This document shows, piece by piece, positions 6,974 through 12,557 of a DNA stretch of 12,557 nucleotides. Positions within the stretch are counted from its first letter, which is position 1. The number at the start of each line of letters is the position of its first letter. The position numbers and the translations under genes were made by a program. The notes under the pieces are model-generated. The model was given only the letters and a program-made list of their open reading frames with translations, did not search any database and was not told the origin of the DNA. The stretch covers positions 1 to 12,557 of the forward strand of contig JAUXGS010000009.1 in the NCBI GenBank assembly GCA_030621945.1, given 5' to 3'. Origin of the DNA: Methanosarcinales archaeon (GTDB lineage: Archaea > Halobacteriota > Syntropharchaeia > Alkanophagales > Methanospirareceae).

Positions 6974-9900
6974 ATGAAAAGTAGAAATAAGAAAGTGATG
7001 GTTCTTGCGGCGATAACGCTGATTTTTATTCTAATGACAATCGTGCCGACTATAGGAGCAGCACAGATAGATAAAGTCGCTTTAAACGAGATACAGCAAG
7101 CAATAGAAGCGAAAGGTGCTGATTGGACTGCGGGTGAAACATCCGTTTCTGGGCTCTCTGTAGAGGAGCAAAAGATGCTTTGTGGTGCAAAGATCGGTCC
7201 AATTCCAGAGGATGCCGTGGTATTAAGCCCACCAAACGTTTCTTCCGTACCCGCCACATTTGACTGGCGAAACAAAGACGGGCAGAATTGGGTGACACCT
7301 GTGGAGAGTCAAGGATCTTGCGGAAGCTGTTGGATATTCGGTGCAACCGCAGCGTTCGAAACGCAGATTAATATTGACGCAAATGATTCTACAATAGATT
7401 TTGACGCATCAGAGCAATATATTCTGTCGTGCTATAGTGGAGGATGGGGTTGTGGCGGTGGCGATCCCGCGGATACCCTGGAATTCATCAAGGATAATGG
7501 TGTCCCGGATGATGCGTGTCTTCCGTATCAGGCAAATGATGGCATTTCGTGCTCTGCAGCCTGTTCTGATTGGCAATACCGGGCATGGACACTTGGAGAA
7601 ATCGGTGTTCCGGCATCCCATACGACCGAATCCTACAAATCATATCTCCAAACCTACGGGCCAATGGTTGTCGTGCTCAATGCAGGGAATGACTTTCTCT
7701 ATTATACTGGTGGAATATACGAGCCCGTATGGACAACTGAAGAATTTGGAGAGGCAAACCACTGTGTGATGCTCGTCGGATACGATGACAATTATGGCAC
7801 CGGATGTTGGATAATCAAGAACAGCTGGGGTACGGGTTGGGGAGAAAGTGGTTATGGAAAGGTCGCGTATGGTGACCTCGAACAATACAACTACTCCTTT
7901 TGGGTGCTGGATACATCGGGACCTGAACCCGAGCCAGAGCCACAGACAATTGCTAATCTTAACGACACCGTAGAAGATGTTGGATGGAGTGAAGCATACT
8001 GGGATGAAGGTGGTTTGTGGCACGTAACCGAAAGACGCTCTCAGAGCGCAACGCACAGCTGGTGGTATGGGCAGGAATCAACCGGTAATTACGACACCGG
8101 AGGTGCGAACTCCGGGAGTTTAGTATCTCAAGAAATAGATCTCACGGATGCAACGGCCGCAACACTCACGTACTGGACGTACTGGTCAACCGAATCGAGC
8201 AGCAGCTACGACCTGAAGCGGGTGGAAGTATCGGTAAATGGTGGATCGTGGACACTATTAGAGCAGCTACCCGGAGGTACAGGGTCAGGAACCAGAACAA
8301 TAGCTCTTCCGGTTGGCAATCATATTAAGATACGGTTCTACTTCAATACGAAAGATAAATTATATAACAACTACGAAGGCTGGTTCATTGATGATATAAC
8401 CGTGGAAATGGAACTTCCAACGGCACCGGACCTTACCATTACGGGTAAATCTGAGGAGAATGTTGACGGGGGCTTCAACGTGACCTACACCGTAAGGAAC
8501 AGCGGTGATGGCGACGCAGGTGCAAGCACCACGGCCATCTCAGTCGATGGAGCGGCCGTCTACGAGGATTCTGTACCGGCATTGGCTGTGAATGCAAGCT
8601 ACACCAACACCGGTGGGCCTTTCGACTGCCCATGCGAGACGACGGTTACAGTCTTGGTCTGTGCCGACACTGACAATACGGTCACAGAGGGTAACGAGAC
8701 GAACAACTGCATGGAGAACGAGTGGGCTTGTCCACCTTGCATTAATCCTGACCTTACAATCATCGAGCTGTCGGAGACGATAGTTGGAGGAGGTGACTTC
8801 ACCGTGACTTATACCGTAGCGAACACCGGTAATGGCGCTGCAGGTGCAAGTACCACAGCCATCTCCATCAATGACGAGACGGTCTACGAGGATCCTGTAC
8901 TGGCATTGGCTGTGGATGCGAACTACACCAGCACCGTTGGTCCTTTCGATTGTATATGTGGAGAGACACTTACGGTTTCTGTCTGCGCCGACACTAACAA
9001 TTCGGTTGCCGAGAGCAATGAGACGAACAACTGCATGGAGAAAAACAAGGAATGTCCCGGAGCTGAGGTACTGTATGTCAATGAGACGGGCTGGTGGCGA
9101 GAAGGAGGAGCAATCAATCAGAGTGGTACGCCGATACAGGCTGCGATAGATAATGCACAGGGTCTTTGCGGCATAACAATCTATGTTGCAGCAGGTACGT
9201 ACCACGAACAGGTAACGATTGAGGATAAGTCCTTGGCACTCATCGGTGCGGGTGATGGTGCGGACCCTGCTTCGAGTTCCATCATTAAGCCAACAACACT
9301 GTCAAAAAGTCCAATTCGGGCTACACCAGATTCTAATACTTACTGCGATTACATCCTTGCGGCATATACAACCGAGTATCTCGGAACGCAAGAGAAAGTC
9401 AAGGTTACCGGTTTCAGGCTTGATGCTAACGGTCTCAACAGTGATGGCGGAACGCGGTATGTAGGTGTGTTCATGCGAGACATCGCAGGAACTGAACTCG
9501 GTGATGCGGGTCTGGTTAATTGTACCGCAACGAACTTTGGCACGGCGGGCGGGAACTATGGAATGTACCTGCTTGGAAACTGCAAATTAGCTATTGAGGG
9601 GAACACCTTTTCGGGATACACGGGAGATGGTATCGCCAGTTATTCACATGATGCGGTAGTGATTTCCAATAACGTTGTTACAGGTCCAGGAGAAGCATCG
9701 GGCAAGGTTGGGAGCGGAATAGTCACAGCAGCGTACGATGCTCCCTGCACAATATCAGGAAACATGATTTCAAGCCACAGCTCCGCGGGGATACTCGTGG
9801 ATAACAAGCCAGCCAACACCGTTACGATAACGGGCAATAATGAGATCAGTGACTGCGAAAATGGAATAGAAGTTAATAATTCTGTGTATGTTACCATTGA

Positions 9901-10846
9901 CAGCAACTCAATTACCAGTTGCAATTCCGGCATGCGTTTTTATAATAGCGCGCATCATCTGGCTATTACCAACAACACCTTCATGGGCAATGATAAAGCA
10001 ATCTCTGTTGAGGACCATCTGAATCAGACGACAGACGTAGAAGTTCATGACAACCGTATTGCGGGCAACGTAATGGGTATTGATAATGACTGTGTGACTG
10101 AAGTAAATGCCACTTACAACTGGTGGGGCGATTGCAGCGGACCGTATCATGAGGTGAGCAATCCCACAGGAGCAGGTAATAACGTAAGTGCTAACGTAAG
10201 CTCTATGCCGTGGTATGGTATGAAACGCGTCTACTTTGTCCCGCAAGACAGCAATGAAACCTTTGGGCTCGATGTACCGGTTGAAATATGGGTAGAGCAT
10301 GTGGTATGGGAGGATGCATGTGAATTCAAGAGCGGTCAGATAAACCTGACGTACGATTCAGGGTGTGCAAACGTAACGGATTATACGGGCAATACGGCGA
10401 TTTTCTCCACAAGCGGCTGGACTCATGGCGATGGAAGAGACTGGATAACGTTCATGACCACAGAGTCATCACTAAACACAGGGCTCTACCATATCGGAAC
10501 GCTTACGATACGTGGCGAGAGTGAAGATGCTGAATGCACCACAGCATTAAACTTCGCTGAGCCAAGTGCGTTGTTCGATCATGCTGGCGTTGAAGTTCCT
10601 GCTGTCTGGATAAATGGTTCCTTCGGCTGCACAGGAATATGCGGTGATGTGAACGCGAATGGTGCGATAAATATGGGCGACGTCGGGGCGTTACATAACT
10701 ATGTGCAATCTGGCAATCAAATGTACATCAGCAATGTATGGGGTGCGGACGTGAACTGCGGTGGAGGCGTAAACATGGGTGATGTCGGATTGTTACACAA
10801 CTACGTGCAGTACGGCTCACTACAACTGAACTGCTGCTCTTCATAA
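6974..10846 (+). CDS. Secreted papain-family (C1A) cysteine peptidase with CARDB, beta-helix, cohesin-like and dockerin domains
   Basis: The protein has 1290 residues from the ATG at 6974; in-frame ATGs at 6929 and 6863 are alternatives. Order: signal peptide 1-29 (basic MKSRNKK, hydrophobic core, TIGA); a short pro-region with the motif ADWTAGETS; a C1A peptidase about 93-315 beginning FDWR, with oxyanion Q113, nucleophile C119 in QGSCGSCW, H263 in NHCVMLVGY and N283 in KNSWGTGWG; a Pro-Glu linker; a jelly-roll domain about 326-480 of the kind found after secreted peptidases (LWHVTERRS, YNNYEGWFIDDI); two CARDB repeats (485-590, 591-694); a right-handed beta-helix about 697-1080 with the closing motif NWWGDCSGPYH; a cohesin-like domain 1084-1219; and a type I dockerin 1222-1285 with two calcium loops (DVNANGAINMGD and DVNCGGGVNMGD). 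The catalytic set is complete. Likely an extracellular protease bound to a surface scaffold. No membrane anchor follows the dockerin. The regulator gene is divergent and the anchored cohesin gene lies 119 nt downstream. Confidence 0.93.
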   Translation: MKSRNKKVMVLAAITLIFILMTIVPTIGAAQIDKVALNEIQQAIEAKGADWTAGETSVSGLSVEEQKMLCGAKIGPIPEDAVVLSPPNVSSVPATFDWRNKDGQNWVTPVESQGSCGSCWIFGATAAFETQINIDANDSTIDFDASEQYILSCYSGGWGCGGGDPADTLEFIKDNGVPDDACLPYQANDGISCSAACSDWQYRAWTLGEIGVPASHTTESYKSYLQTYGPMVVVLNAGNDFLYYTGGIYEPVWTTEEFGEANHCVMLVGYDDNYGTGCWIIKNSWGTGWGESGYGKVAYGDLEQYNYSFWVLDTSGPEPEPEPQTIANLNDTVEDVGWSEAYWDEGGLWHVTERRSQSATHSWWYGQESTGNYDTGGANSGSLVSQEIDLTDATAATLTYWTYWSTESSSSYDLKRVEVSVNGGSWTLLEQLPGGTGSGTRTIALPVGNHIKIRFYFNTKDKLYNNYEGWFIDDITVEMELPTAPDLTITGKSEENVDGGFNVTYTVRNSGDGDAGASTTAISVDGAAVYEDSVPALAVNASYTNTGGPFDCPCETTVTVLVCADTDNTVTEGNETNNCMENEWACPPCINPDLTIIELSETIVGGGDFTVTYTVANTGNGAAGASTTAISINDETVYEDPVLALAVDANYTSTVGPFDCICGETLTVSVCADTNNSVAESNETNNCMEKNKECPGAEVLYVNETGWWREGGAINQSGTPIQAAIDNAQGLCGITIYVAAGTYHEQVTIEDKSLALIGAGDGADPASSSIIKPTTLSKSPIRATPDSNTYCDYILAAYTTEYLGTQEKVKVTGFRLDANGLNSDGGTRYVGVFMRDIAGTELGDAGLVNCTATNFGTAGGNYGMYLLGNCKLAIEGNTFSGYTGDGIASYSHDAVVISNNVVTGPGEASGKVGSGIVTAAYDAPCTISGNMISSHSSAGILVDNKPANTVTITGNNEISDCENGIEVNNSVYVTIDSNSITSCNSGMRFYNSAHHLAITNNTFMGNDKAISVEDHLNQTTDVEVHDNRIAGNVMGIDNDCVTEVNATYNWWGDCSGPYHEVSNPTGAGNNVSANVSSMPWYGMKRVYFVPQDSNETFGLDVPVEIWVEHVVWEDACEFKSGQINLTYDSGCANVTDYTGNTAIFSTSGWTHGDGRDWITFMTTESSLNTGLYHIGTLTIRGESEDAECTTALNFAEPSALFDHAGVEVPAVWINGSFGCTGICGDVNANGAINMGDVGALHNYVQSGNQMYISNVWGADVNCGGGVNMGDVGLLHNYVQYGSLQLNCCSS
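8423..9055 (+). repeat. Tandem CARDB domain duplication within the peptidase gene
   Basis: Two units of about 105 codons (from 8423 and from about 8744) each run from PDLTI to NETNNCME. The DNA is still very similar across the middle of each unit (for example GCAGGTGCAAG and GGCATTGGCTGTG recur exactly), so the duplication is fairly recent. Each unit keeps five cysteines at matching positions, suggesting disulfides in an extracellular fold. Confidence 0.8.
10223..10630 (+). repeat. Cohesin-like domain copy 1 (in the peptidase)
   Basis: This encodes KRVYFVPQDSN to GSFGC. Compared with copies 2 and 3 it shares the exact DNA blocks TTCAAGAGCGGT and ACGTACGATTCAGGGTGTG, and the protein core FKSG.IN.TYDSGC.NVT. 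It is more diverged than copies 2 and 3 are from each other. Confidence 0.85.
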
Positions 10847-10896
10847 CCAACCAAGCCAAAAGAATGCTAAGCTAAGGACTAAAAAATATGGGAGAA

Positions 10897-10941
10897 GGAT
10901 GGGCGGGATTTTGATAGCCTATCCATCTTTTATTTTATTTC
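10897..10941 (+). terminator. Stem-loop followed by T-rich tract after the peptidase gene
   Basis: GGATGGGC (10897-10904) pairs with GCCTATCC (10917-10924) over 8 bp with one G-U pair and a 12-nt loop, followed by ATCTTTTATTTTATTTC. T-rich tracts end transcripts in archaea, with or without a hairpin. The tract lies in the 119-bp gap 10847-10965. The same AT-rich run could instead act as a promoter element for the next gene. Confidence 0.5.
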
Positions 10942-10946
10942 AAAAC

Positions 10947-10959
10947 GGGGAGGATGTAA
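10947..10959 (+). promoter_or_regulatory. Shine-Dalgarno directly abutting an ATG-TAA start-stop, before the anchored cohesin gene
   Basis: GGGGAGG (10947-10953) is followed without spacer by ATG TAA (10954-10959), then AAGAAG and the real ATG at 10966. The strong SD is 12 nt from that ATG, longer than usual; AAGAAG is a weak closer match. Confidence 0.45.
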
Positions 10960-10965
10960 AAGAAG

Positions 10966-11760
10966 ATGAATAAGGTTATTTTCAGTATGGGTGTAGTGGC
11001 ATTTGGGCTGTTCGCACTTGCAATGCCTGTAACAGCAGTACATGAGGTATATCTCCTGCCACAGCACTGCAATGCAACATATGGTGACGAACTAAAAGTT
11101 GAGATATGGGTTAATGCAACCGATTTCAAGAGCGGTGAGATAAACATGACGTACGATTCAGGGTGTGTAAACGTAACGAATTACGCAGGAAATGTTACAA
11201 ATTTTCCGTTGAGTGGGTGGTCACATTACGATGGTAGCGAGTGGATAACGTTTATGACGATACAGTCGGCATTGACCGGGAATTATCAGATAGGAATGCT
11301 TACCATCCAATGTGTCAATGAGGACGCTTGTGGGACTCGATTATGCTTCGCAGGGGCAAGCATGTTGTATGATCCGCAGGGCGATGAACTTCCAACGAAT
11401 TGGATAGATGGGACATTTGACTGCAATCCACAAGCAGACGAAAACACGCATGACGGGGATGGTACACAGGCGGACGATACCACTATTAGTTCTGACGAAA
11501 ACGAAACAGAAGCCCCCACCCTAAATGAGACCTCAGTAAACCACACTGAGTCAACACAAACCCCACCAGATACCAGTCAAGAATCAGATACAAGTTCTGC
11601 AGCGGCAGAACCAGAACCCACATCGTTCGTTCAAACCCCTTCAAGCAGTAGCACACAGGAGCAGGACAGCGGGCTCTCCAAACTCGCGTTGGCGCTCACC
11701 GCGCTCGTTGTAGCGGGTGTAATCTTGGGCATATTGGGGATAAGGCGTTACAGGAAGTGA
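10966..11760 (+). CDS. Membrane-anchored single-cohesin surface protein
   Basis: A 264-residue exported protein. Residues 1-24 are a signal peptide (MNKVIFSMG, hydrophobic core, PVTA). Residues 26-153 form a cohesin-like domain (VYLLPQHCNATYGDELKVEI, DFKSGEINMTYDSGC, WITFMTIQSALTGNYQIGML, ending NWIDGTFDC), close to those of the two neighbouring genes. Residues about 154-236 form a Thr/Ser/Pro/Glu-rich, low-complexity stalk with N-x-T sequons. Residues 237-259 are a transmembrane helix ending in the basic tail RRYRK, so the cohesin faces outward. In bacteria such an arrangement is an anchoring scaffoldin that captures dockerin-bearing enzymes; by analogy it may capture the upstream peptidase, whose C-terminal dockerin is encoded just 119 nt away. 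The binding match is inferred, not shown. Four cysteines in the domain are conserved in the next gene only in part. Confidence 0.88.
   Translation: MNKVIFSMGVVAFGLFALAMPVTAVHEVYLLPQHCNATYGDELKVEIWVNATDFKSGEINMTYDSGCVNVTNYAGNVTNFPLSGWSHYDGSEWITFMTIQSALTGNYQIGMLTIQCVNEDACGTRLCFAGASMLYDPQGDELPTNWIDGTFDCNPQADENTHDGDGTQADDTTISSDENETEAPTLNETSVNHTESTQTPPDTSQESDTSSAAAEPEPTSFVQTPSSSSTQEQDSGLSKLALALTALVVAGVILGILGIRRYRK
11041..11424 (+). repeat. Cohesin-like domain copy 2
   Basis: HEVYLLP to GTFDC. Its nucleotide sequence is very close to copy 3 (for example GTTGAGATATGGGT, then GATTTCAAGAGCGGTG, then GACGCTTGTGGGACTCGATT), indicating recent paralogy or gene conversion. Confidence 0.85.
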
Positions 11761-11780
11761 GATAGATAGGTAGATAGATA
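11759..11780 (+). repeat. GATA-type tetranucleotide repeat after the anchored cohesin gene
   Basis: The sequence starting at the stop codon is two runs of GATAGATA-like units separated by GGTA. It lies in the 107-bp gap 11761-11867. No clear function; an AT-rich stretch further on (ACAAAATTATAAC, about 11811-11823) is a weak promoter candidate for the third cohesin gene. Confidence 0.6.
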
Positions 11781-11867
11781 AGACTTGCAAAAATGTGAGT
11801 TGCCCCCTAAACAAAATTATAACAACAAGGAAAAAGTGGTGGAATAATAAGAAGGAAGGAGAATACT

Positions 11868-12557
11868 ATGAAGAGGGTAATACCGTTTGGGACATTAGCA
11901 TTTATAGCTCTTCTGTTATGCGGGGCATTCACAGTAGTACAGGCGCAGAATGAGGTTTACCTGCTCTCTCAAGATAGCAGTGCACAAGCTGGGGATACGG
12001 CAGAAGTTGAGATATGGGTAAATGCAACCGATTTCAAGAGCGGTGCGATAAACCTAACGTACGATTCAGGGTGTGCAAACGTAACGAATTATGTATGGAA
12101 TGCTACAAACTTCCCAATTAGCGGGTGGACACATTACGATGGAAGAGAAAAGATAACGTTTGCAGCATTACAGTTGACATCGACCGGGAATTATCAGATA
12201 GGAACGCTCACCATCCAATGTGTCAACGAGGACGCTTGTGGGACTCGATTGATTTTCGCTGAGCCAAGCACGTTGTATGATCCGGAGGGCGATGCACTTC
12301 CAACGAATTGGATAGATGGGACGTTCACGTGTACAAGCAACGATGATATCATTGATACAGGCCCAGGAACATATCCAAGCATCTCTGGAATACACAACGG
12401 GACGATAACACCGAATCAAACGATTACTGTTTATAAAATGTACACATATCCCTGCGCAGGCACAGGCGGACATTCAGAACATGTAAGAATCTGGAATAGC
12501 ACCGATTGGAATGTAACAGCAACTTGGAACGGCTACGTTAGCGATTGGCATAATATC
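11868..12557 (+). CDS. Exported cohesin-domain protein with repeat-type C-terminal domain, cut by the window edge
   Basis: Open for 230 codons to the last base, without a stop. SD AAGGAG stands 5-6 nt before the ATG at 11868. Residues 1-26 are a signal peptide (MKRVIPFGTLAFIALLLCG, cleavage near VQA). Residues 28-155 form a cohesin-like domain, the closest relative of the domain in the previous gene. From residue 163 (DTGPGTYPSISG) starts the same unrecognised beta-rich domain that ends the PLD-like protein at the left edge; residues 192-230 are identical between the two. Eight N-x-S/T sequons occur in 230 residues (52, 62, 71, 78, 177, 183, 210, 215), consistent with a heavily glycosylated surface protein. 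Whether it ends in an anchor like its neighbour or carries more modules lies outside the window. It could serve as a second scaffold or as an adaptor carrying a different module. Confidence 0.88.
   Translation, partial: MKRVIPFGTLAFIALLLCGAFTVVQAQNEVYLLSQDSSAQAGDTAEVEIWVNATDFKSGAINLTYDSGCANVTNYVWNATNFPISGWTHYDGREKITFAALQLTSTGNYQIGTLTIQCVNEDACGTRLIFAEPSTLYDPEGDALPTNWIDGTFTCTSNDDIIDTGPGTYPSISGIHNGTITPNQTITVYKMYTYPCAGTGGHSEHVRIWNSTDWNVTATWNGYVSDWHNI
11949..12332 (+). repeat. Cohesin-like domain copy 3
   Basis: NEVYLLSQDSS to GTFTC. Third copy of the domain in the cluster, in a direct tandem-gene arrangement with copies 1 and 2. Confidence 0.85.
12441..12557. repeat. Right copy of 117-bp perfect inverted repeat
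   Basis: Exact reverse complement of 1-117. It begins on a codon boundary (residue 192 of the third cohesin protein) and extends to the last base of the window, so its true outer limit is unknown. Confidence 0.97.

Noticed and set aside
8540..9205. Minus-strand open frame of about 221 codons within the peptidase gene.
   Set aside because: It is antisense to the CARDB repeats; its internal repetition simply mirrors the duplicated domain on the plus strand.
11676..11760. PGF-CTERM or similar archaeosortase signal at the end of the anchored cohesin protein.
   Set aside because: The Thr/Ser stalk, helix and basic tail resemble one, but no PGF or comparable tripeptide precedes the helix, so a plain transmembrane anchor is called.
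11759..11780. GATA repeat as a phase-variation or CRISPR-like element.
   Set aside because: It is short, imperfect, non-coding and has no spacers; it looks like simple-sequence drift after a stop codon.
1..12557. Reading the end repeats as terminal inverted repeats of a linear extrachromosomal element.
   Set aside because: The repeat is coding sequence in frame in both outward-running genes, neither gene has a stop, and homology continues inside the repeat as a diverged protein domain. That fits a shared domain or an assembly edge better than a telomere-like end.

Overview
The window looks like archaeal chromosomal DNA, most likely from an uncultured methane- or alkane-cycling euryarchaeote (Halobacteriota; the ANME-1/Methanophagales group would fit, but this is a judgement from gene content and not a search). 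Pointers to Archaea are the ThiD-ThiN fusion, BRE/TATA-type promoter boxes (one placed as for a leaderless mRNA), Shine-Dalgarno sites of the GGAGG/GGTGA type, exported proteins rich in N-x-S/T sequons, and a membrane protein with a Thr/Ser/Pro stalk and a C-terminal anchor.

Layout. (1) Positions 1-2010, minus strand: an exported protein with a lamin-tail domain and two HKD phospholipase-D motifs, running off the left edge. (2) 2150-6696, minus strand: a cytoplasmic block. In transcription order it encodes an HTH-PAS-GAF-PAS regulator without a kinase domain, a stand-alone receiver overlapping it by an ATGA junction, the thiamine enzyme ThiDN, and an HD-superfamily phosphohydrolase. (3) 6697-6973: a divergent control region with a promoter on each strand and a perfect 9-bp dyad at 6800-6823. 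(4) 6974-12557, plus strand: three secreted or surface proteins sharing a cohesin-like domain. They are a 1290-residue papain-type peptidase ending in a cohesin-like domain and a dockerin, a membrane-anchored single-cohesin protein, and a third cohesin protein running off the right edge.

How it may work together (inference). The peptidase carries two dockerin repeats, and the next gene encodes a membrane-anchored cohesin-like protein, so the cluster can be read as a small archaeal cohesin-dockerin surface assembly that tethers a proteolytic and beta-helix binding protein. Because the peptidase has its own cohesin-like domain, chaining is also conceivable. The divergently transcribed sensor-regulator and the dyad between them suggest control of the surface cluster by a small-molecule, redox or two-component signal.

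The two window ends are perfect inverted copies of one another over 117 bp (1-117 and 12441-12557). Both copies encode the same 39 residues of an unrecognised beta-rich domain shared by the two outermost genes. Just inside the repeat the domains stay homologous but diverge, including at synonymous sites. This is either a recent gene-conversion or recombination tract, or an assembly breakpoint in a multi-copy domain. It is not good evidence for a linear-replicon terminus.

No tRNA, rRNA, CRISPR array, transposase or riboswitch was recognised. No gene-free stretch exceeds 300 bases.
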